From the NCBI GenBank assembly GCA_030827315.1, contig JAURER010000024.1, forward strand, positions 1 to 39,465: a DNA stretch of 39,465 nt, in the 5' to 3' direction. Positions 16,105-24,492 of the stretch are shown here, one piece after another. This DNA comes from Gemmatimonadota bacterium (GTDB lineage Bacteria; Gemmatimonadota; Gemmatimonadetes; Longimicrobiales; Gaopeijiaceae). The notes beneath the pieces were generated by a model. The model did not search any database, was not told the DNA's origin, and worked only from the letters and a program-made list of their open reading frames with translations. How positions within the stretch are numbered: the first letter of the stretch is position 1; the number at the start of each line of letters is the position of its first letter. A program made the position numbers and the translations under genes.

Positions 16105-18204
16105 ATGGTCCGCTGCCTGCTTCTCCGCTCCCTCACTCGCCCCCGCACGATGATCTGCATCGGGGTGGTGGCGTCCCTGCTCTTCCTTCCCGCCTCGTCC
16201 TACGGCCAGATCACGGACGGCGTTCGGTGGACGCCGGAAAAGAGTCTGGAGTTCGACGTCGTCCAGGAGACCGCCATCGCACCGGACGGGTCCCGGATCG
16301 CGTACGTGGTTCGCGAGGCGCTCGTGGATGGCGAACAGTCGGAATACCTGGCCCACGTCTGGATCGTCGACGCCGACGGATCGAATCCGCTGCAGTTCAC
16401 CCGCGGCGAGCAGTCGGCCGGGAGCCCGGCGTTCTCCCCGGATGGCCGGTGGCTCGCCTTCACCAGCCGGAGAGGAGAGGGCTCGGGCGAGGACGCGCCC
16501 CGCACACAGGTATGGGCCATCTCGGTGCAGGGGGGCGAGGCCTTTCCCGTGACCGACGCGCCCACCGGCGTGAGCCGCTTCGCATGGTCACCCGCGGGCG
16601 ATCGCGTGGCCTACCTGTCCACCGATCCGGACACCGACGACGAGCGCGCACGACGTCGTGAGAAGCGCGACCCCGTCTTCGTCGACCAGAACTTCAAGTA
16701 CGACCACCTCTACTCGGTCCCGTTCGATCCGGGCCGATCGGACGTGGCGTACGCCCGCCGGCACACCGAGGGCGACTTCCACGTGACGTCCTTCGACTGG
16801 TCGCCGGACGGATCGACCTTCGTCTTCAGCCACCAGGCGGATCCGCGACTCGACGAAGGCGCGCGGGCGTCGGCCATCTCGACGGTGTCCTTCGACGCCA
16901 ACGCGCGTCCTCGGCTTCTCGTCGATCACGGTGGCACCGACACCGACCCGCGCTGGTCACCCGATGGTCGCTGGATCGCGTTCGTGTCGTCGGGTGACAC
17001 GCCCGAGCGCGTGGGCCTGGGAGACATCTGGGTCGTCGCGCCCTCGGGTGGTGAGACGAGGAAGCTCGCCGACAGTCACGACCGAAGCGGGGGCCTCGTG
17101 GGGTGGAGCCGCGACGGCTCCCTGGTCCTGCTGCTCGAGTCGATCGGGACGACGCGCCACGTGACGGCACTGCCCGTGAACGGCGAACCACTGCGCAGGC
17201 TCACGTCCGGCTCGGGCGTCGTCGGCTCGCCGTCGTTCGCCTCCGGCTCCGACGCGATGGCGTTCACCTGGCAGCGGACCGACATGCCGATGGACGTGCA
17301 CGTGTCCGCCCTGAGCACCTTCGCACCCCGGCAGATCACGACGGTGAACCCGGACGTCCGGATGCCGCCCCTCGGGCGCACCGAGCTGCTGACGTGGCGG
17401 TCGCCGGACGGGCGTTTCGACATCGAGGGGCTGCTCACCTATCCCGTCGACTACGACCCGAGCCGGAAATACCCGCTCATCCTCAACGTCCACGGAGGCC
17501 CGGCAGGCGTCTTCGCGCAGTCGTTCACCGGGAGCGCGTCGACGTACAACATTCAGTACTTCGCCCAGGAGGGGTACGCCGTGCTCCGCCCGAACCCGCG
17601 CGGCAGCACCGGATACGGTCGCGACTTCCGCTTCGCCAACGTGCGCGACTGGGGGTACGGCGACATGGACGACCTGATGGCGGGCGTGGACCGCGCCATC
17701 GAGATGGGCGTGGCGCACCCCGACTCGCTCCTCCTCATGGGCTGGAGCTACGGCGGGTACATGACGTCGTTCGCCGTCACCCGCACCGACCGCTTCAAGG
17801 CCGCGAGCATGGGTGCCGGGCTGCCCAATCTCGTGAGCATGATCACCACGACCGACATCGGCGAATACCTCGTGGCCCACATGGGCGGCGCCGAGTTCTG
17901 GGAGGACTACGAGGGCTACGAGCGCCACTCCGCCATGTACCGGATCGCGAACGTGACGACGCCGACGCAGGTCATCCACGGCGAGAACGACCTCCGGGTA
18001 CCCTTCACCCAGGGGCAGGAGTTCTACCGGGCCCTCGGCCGGCTCGGCGTGCCGACGGAGATGATCGTGCTGCCGCGGACGCCGCACGGGCCACAGGAGC
18101 CGAAGCTACAGGCCGAGGTCTCGAAGGTGATCCTCGACTGGTTCGAGCGACACCTGCGGCCCGACCGCCCGAGGATCACGACCGAGGCGCCCCAAGAGCG
18201 CTGA
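16105..18204 (+). CDS. Secreted S9 family peptidase (prolyl oligopeptidase type)
   Basis: A 699-residue serine peptidase with a signal peptide (positive N-terminus, hydrophobic stretch to about residue 30, cleavage near SSYGQ). Residues about 40-390 form a beta-propeller of PD40-type repeats (several SPDGRW/SPDGS blades), and residues about 430-690 an alpha/beta-hydrolase domain. The catalytic triad is visible: Ser548 in GWSYGGY, Asp629 in ENDLRVP and His661 in TPHGPQ. The type is the DPP-IV/acylaminoacyl-peptidase branch that cuts short peptides. ATG at 16105 is preferred because the GAGG at 16094-16097 is at a usable distance; GTG at 16099 is too close. A perfect hairpin follows the stop. 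Such S9 enzymes, paired here with secreted amidohydrolases, indicate growth on peptides. Confidence 0.93.
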   Translation: MVRCLLLRSLTRPRTMICIGVVASLLFLPASSYGQITDGVRWTPEKSLEFDVVQETAIAPDGSRIAYVVREALVDGEQSEYLAHVWIVDADGSNPLQFTRGEQSAGSPAFSPDGRWLAFTSRRGEGSGEDAPRTQVWAISVQGGEAFPVTDAPTGVSRFAWSPAGDRVAYLSTDPDTDDERARRREKRDPVFVDQNFKYDHLYSVPFDPGRSDVAYARRHTEGDFHVTSFDWSPDGSTFVFSHQADPRLDEGARASAISTVSFDANARPRLLVDHGGTDTDPRWSPDGRWIAFVSSGDTPERVGLGDIWVVAPSGGETRKLADSHDRSGGLVGWSRDGSLVLLLESIGTTRHVTALPVNGEPLRRLTSGSGVVGSPSFASGSDAMAFTWQRTDMPMDVHVSALSTFAPRQITTVNPDVRMPPLGRTELLTWRSPDGRFDIEGLLTYPVDYDPSRKYPLILNVHGGPAGVFAQSFTGSASTYNIQYFAQEGYAVLRPNPRGSTGYGRDFRFANVRDWGYGDMDDLMAGVDRAIEMGVAHPDSLLLMGWSYGGYMTSFAVTRTDRFKAASMGAGLPNLVSMITTTDIGEYLVAHMGGAEFWEDYEGYERHSAMYRIANVTTPTQVIHGENDLRVPFTQGQEFYRALGRLGVPTEMIVLPRTPHGPQEPKLQAEVSKVILDWFERHLRPDRPRITTEAPQER

Positions 18205-18206
18205 CC

Positions 18207-18233
18207 GGCGGCCTCCCGCAGGGGGAGGCCGCC
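18207..18233. terminator. Bidirectional GC hairpin between convergent genes
   Basis: A perfect 11-bp inverted repeat (GGCGGCCTCCC and its complement) with a 5-base loop, starting two bases after the stop of the S9 peptidase and ending 17 bases before the stop of the opposing amidohydrolase. It has no T-run on either strand. Position and stem strength suggest a shared terminator for the two convergent genes. Confidence 0.7.
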
Positions 18234-18250
18234 CGATCCTCCCGAGCGCG

Positions 18251-19555
18251 CTACTGCGCGGCCGGCCTCAGAAAGCCGCTGGCGAGCGCCTCGCGGTCGA
18301 CGCGCGCGCCACGCAGGTAGACGTCGCTGATCCGGTGCGTGTTCGTGATGTCGTCGAGGGGGTTCGCGTCCAGCACCACGAAGTCAGCGCTGCGACCCGC
18401 GGTCACGCTGCCCAGGTCGTCGAGCCGAAGCAGCGCTGCGGACGTCGACGTGGCCGCGACGATCGCGTCGCCCGGGCTCATCCCGGCGCGCACCATGTCT
18501 TCCAGCTCCTGGTGGACCGCCCACGGGGCGCTGCCGTCGGTACCGAACGCGATCTTCACGCCCGCCTGCTGGAGCCGCACCAGGTTGCGCGCCTGGATGC
18601 CGAAGGCTTCCTGCGCCGAGGCGCTCTCCCTGGCCGCCGAAGCCTCCAGCTCCGCCAGCTGGTCCGCGGGCACCGTGCCCGCGAGCCACGAAACGTCCGT
18701 TGCCACGCCGGGTCCGGGAAGGTTCGGCACCAGCACCACCTCGGGGCGCTCGAGCCAGAGCGCGACGAGTTCGTCGTCCACGTCGCGGTCACGAATGCCG
18801 TGGGCGAACGCGTCGATGCCAGCGCGCAGGAGCCCCTTCGCGTCCTCGAGGGTGAACACGTGGGCGGCCACGCGCAGACCGTGCGCATGCGCCTCGTCGA
18901 TCACCGCGGCGTACAGCGGCTGTGAGAGGCGTTCGTACTGACCGTTCCGGTCGTCGACCCAGACCTTCACCCAGTCGACTTCGAGCGCGGCGAGCTCCCG
19001 CACGGCGGCCCGCGCCTCCTCCTCGTTCGTCACCCAGTACGGCACCTCGGTGCGGCCCGGCTCCGGCGAGGTGATCCCGCGGCCCGCGGTCAGGGACCGT
19101 GCGCCCGAGGGCACGACCTCGTCGCGCATCTCGAAAGCGACGTTCCCTTCGTCGAGTCCGAGACTGAGGACGGCCGACTGGCCGTAGTAGGCGAAGTGGC
19201 GGAGCAGCTCGGCACGCTCCGGACGCGTCGACGTGAGGTGGGCATGCGCGTTGACGACCGCCGGCATGACCGTCTTGCCGGATAGATCTACCCGCTCGGC
19301 ACCCTCGACCAGCGCCGCCCCGGCGCTGGGCCCCACGTACGCGAAGCGCCCGTCGAGCACGACGACCATCGCGTCGTCCATGACGGTGCCGTCGCCCACG
19401 ATCACGCGCGCATTCTCGTAGACGGTGGCGACCACGCCGGCGTCTGCGGGTTCAGGCTCCGAGCCGCCACAGGCGCCGATCGCGAGAACGCAGAGGGCGC
19501 AGCCGACGAGACGCAGCGGCGGGGGAACGCGACGGATTCGGGAAGTCGGGTGCAT
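18251..19555 (-). CDS. Amidohydrolase family lipoprotein
   Basis: A 434-residue metal-dependent hydrolase of the imidazolonepropionase/prolidase-like amidohydrolase group. The N-terminus has a signal peptide with lipobox IGAC (Cys29), so it acts in the periplasm. Seen: the composite beta-sandwich start (ENARVIVGDGT), metal motif NAHAHL at 102-107, a Lys in DWVKVWVDD that could be the bridging ligand, His in RVAAHVF and DAFAHGI, and the catalytic Asp in FGTDGSAPW. The end returns to the sandwich domain (GRSADFVVLDANPL). ATG at 19555 has an AAGGA box about eight bases upstream. The group hydrolyses cyclic amides, dipeptides or N-acyl amino acids; the substrate cannot be told. It is divergent from the PQQ sugar dehydrogenase gene, with 160 bp between the starts. 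Confidence 0.88.
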   Translation of the reverse strand: MHPTSRIRRVPPPLRLVGCALCVLAIGACGGSEPEPADAGVVATVYENARVIVGDGTVMDDAMVVVLDGRFAYVGPSAGAALVEGAERVDLSGKTVMPAVVNAHAHLTSTRPERAELLRHFAYYGQSAVLSLGLDEGNVAFEMRDEVVPSGARSLTAGRGITSPEPGRTEVPYWVTNEEEARAAVRELAALEVDWVKVWVDDRNGQYERLSQPLYAAVIDEAHAHGLRVAAHVFTLEDAKGLLRAGIDAFAHGIRDRDVDDELVALWLERPEVVLVPNLPGPGVATDVSWLAGTVPADQLAELEASAARESASAQEAFGIQARNLVRLQQAGVKIAFGTDGSAPWAVHQELEDMVRAGMSPGDAIVAATSTSAALLRLDDLGSVTAGRSADFVVLDANPLDDITNTHRISDVYLRGARVDREALASGFLRPAAQ

Positions 19556-19715
19556 GAGGACGTCCTTGGGGCTGGGTGGAAGAGCCCAGCACGGATACCA
19601 CACCACCGGTGGGGTCGGCAATGGGCGAGACGGCGATCCCGCCGTCCCTCTCCCCCGACCACGATCGCGACCTTACCTTCGGCCTCCCACGGAACCGACA
19701 GGAGAATGAAGCCCG

Positions 19716-20951
19716 ATGCCCAGGTCGCAGATTCTCGCATTCGCCGCGGCCGTCGTGACGACCGCGTGCGCGAACGCCCCGGACACGGGTGCGGACGCCT
19801 CCGACCCCGGCGTCGTGCAGACGGCCTTCCACGACTTCCGCGTCGTCGAGATCGCCAACGGGCTCATCAACCCGCACGCGCTCGAGTTCACGCCCGAGGG
19901 CGACCTGCTCGTGACCGAACGTCCGGGCCGGCTGCGCATCATTCGGGACGGGGTGCTCCTCCCGGATTCGGTGGAGGGACTGCCGCCCATCCAGGGCATC
20001 GGCCGCGGAGCCCGAAAGATGAACGGTCTGGAGCAGGCGGGCCTGCGCGACGTCGTCCTGCACCCGGATTTCGAAGCCAACCGACTCCTCTACCTGAGCT
20101 ACGTGAAGCCCGGGCCGGATTCCCTCGGCACGCTCGCCGTGGCCCGTGGCCGCTACGAGAACGACCGGCTCTCCGACGTGGAGGAGATCTTCCACTCCAA
20201 CGCGGACGGAAACGGCACGGAGCGCAGCTCGATGTGGGGTGGACGCGTCGCCTTCGACGGCCGGGGCTACATGTACGTCACGCTCGGAGACCGCCAGTGG
20301 CCCTCGAGCGGCGACCTGGAGTCCCACCCGGCTCAACAGCTTTCCAACCACAACGGCACCACCGTCCGGCTGCACGACGACGGTCGGATTCCCGAGGACA
20401 ACCCGTTCGTCGGCCAGCCCGGCGCGATGCCCGAGATCTGGACTTACGGACACCGCAACGCGCAGGGACTCGCCGTGCACCCCGAGACGGGCGACGTCTG
20501 GAGCAACGAGCACGGACCACAGGGCGGCGACGAGGTGAACCTCCTCGAATCCGGACTGAACTACGGGTGGCCCGTGGTCGGTCACGGCGTGAACTACACC
20601 ACCGGCCGCGCGATCCACGAAGGCACGCTGCGCGAAGGGATGCAGCCGCCCGTGCACGTCTGGGTACCGTCCATCGGGGTGAGCGGCATGATCTTCTACT
20701 CGGGCGACGCCTTCCCCGAATGGAAGGGCGACATGCTCGTGGGCGGCATGAGCGGGCAACGCCTCGTACGGCTGCGCCTGGACGGGCGGCGGATCGCGCG
20801 GCAGGAGGATCTGCTGCGGGACATCGGCCGGGTACGTGACGTCGAACAGGGTCCGGACGGAGCGATCTATCTGGCGCTCGACGGCGGCACGCGCTGGGAG
20901 GACGGCCCGCCGACGGCGATCCTGCGCCTGGAGCCGGCCGGCCGGCGATAG
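19716..20951 (+). CDS. PQQ-dependent aldose sugar dehydrogenase (soluble GDH/YliI family)
   Basis: A 411-residue six-bladed beta-propeller protein of the soluble glucose dehydrogenase/YliI (Asd) family, which oxidises aldose sugars with PQQ in the periplasm. Seen: PHALEFTPEGDLLVTERPG near residue 53, GLEQAGLRDVVLHPDF in place of the usual GQGGLLDV loop, and the strongly conserved WTYGHRNAQGLAVHPETGD and NEHGPQGGDEVNLL. The N-terminus is a signal peptide; VTTAC could be read as a lipobox but has a poor residue at -3. AGGAG at 19700-19704 is 11 bases before the ATG, somewhat long. No PQQ biosynthesis genes are in the window. The changed loop before residue 110 raises the question whether it still binds PQQ in the usual way. 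Confidence 0.88.
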   Translation: MPRSQILAFAAAVVTTACANAPDTGADASDPGVVQTAFHDFRVVEIANGLINPHALEFTPEGDLLVTERPGRLRIIRDGVLLPDSVEGLPPIQGIGRGARKMNGLEQAGLRDVVLHPDFEANRLLYLSYVKPGPDSLGTLAVARGRYENDRLSDVEEIFHSNADGNGTERSSMWGGRVAFDGRGYMYVTLGDRQWPSSGDLESHPAQQLSNHNGTTVRLHDDGRIPEDNPFVGQPGAMPEIWTYGHRNAQGLAVHPETGDVWSNEHGPQGGDEVNLLESGLNYGWPVVGHGVNYTTGRAIHEGTLREGMQPPVHVWVPSIGVSGMIFYSGDAFPEWKGDMLVGGMSGQRLVRLRLDGRRIARQEDLLRDIGRVRDVEQGPDGAIYLALDGGTRWEDGPPTAILRLEPAGRR

Positions 20952-20975
20952 GGCGGTACCCTGCCGCACGCGGAG

Positions 20976-21486
20976 GAGACCCCCGCTTGCCTCCGGCCCG
21001 CGGCTGCTGCAGCCGCCGGGCATGTACACCGTCACCCTGCGGGTGGGCGGCGAGACCTCCACGCAAGAACTCGAAGCCCGGAAGGACCCCGACTCGGAGG
21101 GCACCCTCGCGGACATCGCGCAGCAGTTCGCCATGCAGAAGTGGCTCCACGCCGACACCGCAAGCGCCGCGGCGCTGATCAACCGGCTCGAGTCGGTGCG
21201 CCGGCAGGTCCTCGACGCCCGAGACCTCCTCACCGAGCAGGGAGGGAACGACTCCATCGTCGAGGCCGCGAGTGCGCTGGATGCCCGTCTCATGGAGAGC
21301 CTCGGCTACCTGCTCAACACGGTCTCGGTGGCGGATTTCCGCCCGACGGCCCAGGCCGGCGAGGTCCAGGTGATCCTGCAGGAACGGCTCGCGCGAATCT
21401 CGGAGGCCCTCCAGGCCGTACTGAATGATGACCTCGAAGAATTCAACCGCCTGATCCAGTCCCTGGGACTCAGGATCGTGAGCTGA
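20976..21486 (+). pseudogene. C-terminal stump of a BNR/sortilin-type propeller protein
   Basis: The open frame running from about 20976 to the TGA at 21484-21486 encodes about 165 residues that look like the end of the large (about 1000-residue) VPS10/BNR-repeat glycosidase-like exoproteins: a beta-strand segment PPGMYTVTLRVGGETSTQEL, the linker ARKDPDSEGT, then a helical bundle (ADIAQQFAMQKWLHADTA and onwards). The whole propeller part is missing; directly upstream is the stop of the PQQ dehydrogenase. There is no signal peptide and no clear ribosome binding site at the ATG at 21022. I read it as the remnant of a deleted gene. It could still be translated by coupling to the gene before it, which ends about 25 bases upstream. 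A strong hairpin follows it. Confidence 0.65.
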
Positions 21487-21490
21487 CGGT

Positions 21491-21524
21491 CCGGGGGAGC
21501 CGGTCGCGGGACGGGCTCCCCCGG
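21491..21524 (+). terminator. GC hairpin after the BNR remnant
   Basis: A perfect 11-bp inverted repeat (CCGGGGGAGCC with its complement) around a 12-base loop, four bases after the stop of the truncated frame and 19 bases before the DUF4342 start. No T-run follows. Its place between two genes on the same strand fits a terminator. Confidence 0.6.
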
Positions 21525-21543
21525 GCGGTGAGGAGGAAGTGAG

Positions 21544-21840
21544 ATGTCCGATACGCATGCCGGCGCCGAGCCCCGGTGCGAGCAGTACAGGGTCTCGGGA
21601 GACAGAGTCGTGGCCAAGCTCAAGGAGTTGCTCCACGAAGGGAACGTTCGCCACATCGTCATCCGCAACGAGGAAGGGAAGGTCCTCATCGAGATCCCGG
21701 TGAGCCTCGGGGTTGCAGGGGCCCTTCTGATCCCAGTCTGGGCGGCGGTGGGCGCCGTCGCAGCCGTGGTCTCGAGCTGCACCATCGAGATCGAACGCCA
21801 GGACGACGAGGTGCAGGACGGCGAGACCGCCGACGCGTGA
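21544..21840 (+). CDS. DUF4342 family small membrane-associated protein
   Basis: A 98-residue protein with the layout of DUF4342: an N-terminal amphipathic half (VVAKLKELLHEGNVRHIVIR, EGKVLIEIPVSLGV) and one hydrophobic segment AGALLIPVWAAVGAVAAVVS at about residues 59-78. Some family members carry a UBA-like domain at the front; here only its helical remainder is seen. Function unknown; the segment could be a single membrane helix. The GAGGAGGAAG box in front of the ATG is among the strongest ribosome binding sites in the window, so it is probably well expressed. It is flanked by hairpins on both sides and thus stands as its own transcription unit. Confidence 0.85.
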   Translation: MSDTHAGAEPRCEQYRVSGDRVVAKLKELLHEGNVRHIVIRNEEGKVLIEIPVSLGVAGALLIPVWAAVGAVAAVVSSCTIEIERQDDEVQDGETADA

Positions 21841-21844
21841 GGCC

Positions 21845-21872
21845 GACCCGCCGGGGTGGTCCCCGGCGGGTC
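21845..21872 (+). terminator. GC hairpin after DUF4342 gene
   Basis: A perfect 12-bp inverted repeat (GACCCGCCGGGG with its complement) and a TGGT loop, four bases after the stop codon at 21838-21840. No strong T-run follows. Compact stem and position point to an intrinsic-type terminator. Confidence 0.7.
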
Positions 21873-21916
21873 GCTTCACCGGCACACCGCGTCGCTCCTG
21901 GGCGGGACTGCGGGGC

Positions 21917-24352
21917 TTGGCCGAGCGGCGACACGAGAGCATCTTGTCGCGCGTTTCCTCCGGACCGATCGGCGGCACGCGTCCGCACAACCCAGACCCC
22001 CAACCACACCTCGTGCCGCCACTCGCTTCCCTCGCACTCGCCGCGACACTCGGGCTTCTGGTCCCTCTCGTGGTTCCCGCCCCGTCCGTCGCGCAGCAGT
22101 CCGGTGAAGCGGAGCGGAGGACGACGCTCATCGACGGAGCGCCGCCACCCCGGCCCCCAGCGACGATCACCCGGGATGCCCTCGGGCGCGCGACCGTTCG
22201 TGCCATCCGCCTGAGCCAGCCACTCCGTCTGGACGGAACGCTCGACGAGCCGGTCTACGACGAGAACGAGCCCGCCGGCGACTTCATCCAGGTGGTTCCC
22301 GTGACCGGGGCGCTGTCGTCTGAGCGCACCGACGTGTGGATCACCTACGACGACGAGAACATCTACGTGAGCTGCCGCTGTTGGGATTCCGCACCTCCCG
22401 AGGAGTGGATCGCCAACGAGCTGCGCCGTGATGCGGAGGGCATTCGCAACAACGACCACCTCGCTGTGATGTTCGACACGTTCTACGACCGGCGCAGCGG
22501 CGTGATGTTCTACGCCAACCCGCTGGGCGGCCGTTCCGACTACGCGGTGGTCGACGAGGGCGGGGTGAACCGGGACTGGAATCCCGTCTGGGACGTGGCT
22601 TCGGGACGTTTCGACGGCGGCTGGACCATGGAGATCGCGATCCCGTTCAAGTCCCTCCGTTACGTCTCGGGGAGCGACCGCCTCTGGGGCCTGCAGCTTC
22701 GCCGCTCGATCCGACGAAAGAACGAGTGGGCCTACCTGAATCCGGTGCCCCCCGCCCTCGCGGGCCCGCAGGCACTCAATCGCATCTCCGCGGCCGGCAC
22801 ACTGGTGGGTCTCGACCTTCCCGAGGCAGGAAGCAACGTCGAGGTAAAGCCGTATGCGATCGCCGGCCTCTCCACGAACCGTACCGTCACACCTGCCGTG
22901 GTCGACCATTTCGACGGTGACGTCGGATTCGATCTCAAGTACGGGATCACGGCGAGCCTGACCGCCGATCTCACCGTCAACACCGATTTCGCTCAGGTGG
23001 AGGTCGATGAGCAGCAGGTCAACCTCACCCGCTTCAGCCTGTTCTTTCCAGAGAAGCGCGAGTTCTTCCTGGAGGGGAGGGGCGTCTTCGACTTCGGCCA
23101 GGGCGGCGGCGGGGGCGGCTTCGGTGGCGGTGGCGGTGGCGGTGGCGGCGGCGGCGGCTTCGGAGGCGGAGGCGGTGACGCGCCCACCCTCTTTTACAGT
23201 CGGAGGATCGGACTCGACCGGGGAGAGGTCGTTCCGATCCGGGCGGGGGGCCGCGTCACGGGAAAGGCGGGACCCTTTTCGATCGGCGCCCTGAACGTCC
23301 AGACGGGTGACGTTGGCTCCGCCGGCATCGAGGGCACCAGCTACTCGGTTCTGCGCCTCAAGCGGGATATTCTCAGGCGAAGCTCGATCGGCGCCATGGT
23401 GACCAGCCGTTCGATAGCCGCAAACGGAGGCGGCTCCAGTCAGACGTACGGCGCCGACGCGGCCTTTTCATTCTTCGACTATCTCAGCCTCGGTGGATAC
23501 GTGGCCCGGACGGAAACGCCTGGCCTGACGGGCGACGCCGACAGCTACCAGGGTCGCGTCGCCTACCAGGGAGACCGGTACGGAGGCGACCTCGAGTACC
23601 TGAAGGTGGGCGACGACTTCAACCCCGAAATCGGCTTCGTGAGGAGGACGGACTTCCGCAAGAAATCGGGGTCCCTGCGCTTCAGCCCCCGTCCGGCGTC
23701 GATCGAATGGATCCGAAAACTCTCGTGGACGGTGTCGGTCGATCACTTCCAGAACAGCGCGGGGCTCATGGAGTCTCGCAGCCAGGAAGGTCGATTCAAC
23801 GTCGAGATGGAGAACAGCGACCAGTTCACCATTCAGGCGACCCGCAATTTCGAGCGCCTCGTCGATGACTTCGACGTCTCCTCCACGGTTGCCATCGCGC
23901 CGGGACGATACGCATACACGGACTATCGGCTTTCTTACAACTTCGGTCCCCAGCGCCCGCTCTCGGGCAGGGTCTCCTTCAACTGGGGCGACTTCTACGA
24001 CGGCACCATCCGTTCCGTCTCGGTCAACCAGGGACGGGTAGTCGTGTCGAGCCGTCTCTCGCTGGAACCGGGTGTCAGCTTCAACCGCCTCGACCTCCCG
24101 GCCGGCGCCACGGACCAGACGCTGACGCGCCTGCGCGGCGACTACGCGTTCACCGCGCGCATGTTCGCGAGCGCCCTTGTCCAGTACAGTTCCAGCTCGC
24201 GGACGTTTTCGAGCAACGTGCGCTTTCGCTGGGAATACCGGCCGGGAAGCGAACTGTTCGTGGTGTGGACGGACGAGCGCGACACGCGCACGGGTGGAAC
24301 CGGACTTCGAAGTCGCGCCCTCGCGCTCAAGGCGACCCGCCTGCTTCGATAG
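21917..24352 (+). CDS. DUF5916 / CBM9-like outer-membrane barrel protein
   Basis: About 811 residues. After a signal region ending near VAQQ, residues about 90-260 form a carbohydrate-binding-family-9-like domain (LDGTLDEPVYDENEPAGDF, VWITYDDENIYV, MEIAIPFKSLRY). The rest is DUF5916, a beta-rich, likely outer-membrane barrel, with the signature NTDFAQVEVDEQQVNLTRF then FFPEKREFFLEG. A 25-codon glycine-rich insert follows (residues 396-420). The final strands end in ALKATRLLR. Such proteins are common in Bacteroidota and Gemmatimonadota; their role (glycan binding, transport or surface enzyme) is not settled. The start is unclear: TTG at 21917 has only a weak G-rich box, and GTG at 22013 would give a shorter, more normal signal peptide but no visible binding site. 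Confidence 0.85.
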   Translation: MAERRHESILSRVSSGPIGGTRPHNPDPQPHLVPPLASLALAATLGLLVPLVVPAPSVAQQSGEAERRTTLIDGAPPPRPPATITRDALGRATVRAIRLSQPLRLDGTLDEPVYDENEPAGDFIQVVPVTGALSSERTDVWITYDDENIYVSCRCWDSAPPEEWIANELRRDAEGIRNNDHLAVMFDTFYDRRSGVMFYANPLGGRSDYAVVDEGGVNRDWNPVWDVASGRFDGGWTMEIAIPFKSLRYVSGSDRLWGLQLRRSIRRKNEWAYLNPVPPALAGPQALNRISAAGTLVGLDLPEAGSNVEVKPYAIAGLSTNRTVTPAVVDHFDGDVGFDLKYGITASLTADLTVNTDFAQVEVDEQQVNLTRFSLFFPEKREFFLEGRGVFDFGQGGGGGGFGGGGGGGGGGGGFGGGGGDAPTLFYSRRIGLDRGEVVPIRAGGRVTGKAGPFSIGALNVQTGDVGSAGIEGTSYSVLRLKRDILRRSSIGAMVTSRSIAANGGGSSQTYGADAAFSFFDYLSLGGYVARTETPGLTGDADSYQGRVAYQGDRYGGDLEYLKVGDDFNPEIGFVRRTDFRKKSGSLRFSPRPASIEWIRKLSWTVSVDHFQNSAGLMESRSQEGRFNVEMENSDQFTIQATRNFERLVDDFDVSSTVAIAPGRYAYTDYRLSYNFGPQRPLSGRVSFNWGDFYDGTIRSVSVNQGRVVVSSRLSLEPGVSFNRLDLPAGATDQTLTRLRGDYAFTARMFASALVQYSSSSRTFSSNVRFRWEYRPGSELFVVWTDERDTRTGGTGLRSRALALKATRLLR
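23102..23176 (+). repeat. Glycine-codon tract (25 codons, 23 Gly and 2 Phe)
   Basis: Within the DUF5916 gene, 25 codons are all GGN except for two TTC. The order is six Gly, Phe, twelve Gly, Phe, five Gly. Most codons are GGC alternating with GGT, giving near-perfect GGCGGT tandem units around 23126-23145. Copy changes of three bases would keep the frame and only alter the loop length. Confidence 0.9.
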
Positions 24353-24492
24353 GGAAGTCGCCAGCCGTGTTCCGGGCTCCCTCGGGTGATCCATCGGTCG
24401 CGCCCGGGGTAGAGTCGTTGCCGCCCGCTCAGCGTCCAGCCCGGCCGGCGTGTCGAAGCCAGTACCGCACCCCCACTCCGGAAACCGCACGC

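Noticed and set aside
19452-21293. A 613-codon leftward open frame
   Set aside because: It runs antisense to the PQQ dehydrogenase and the BNR remnant and has no recognisable domain; it is an effect of codon bias.
23102-23176. CRISPR or non-coding tandem repeat
   Set aside because: The repeat is in frame within a conserved protein, encodes glycine, and has no spacers.
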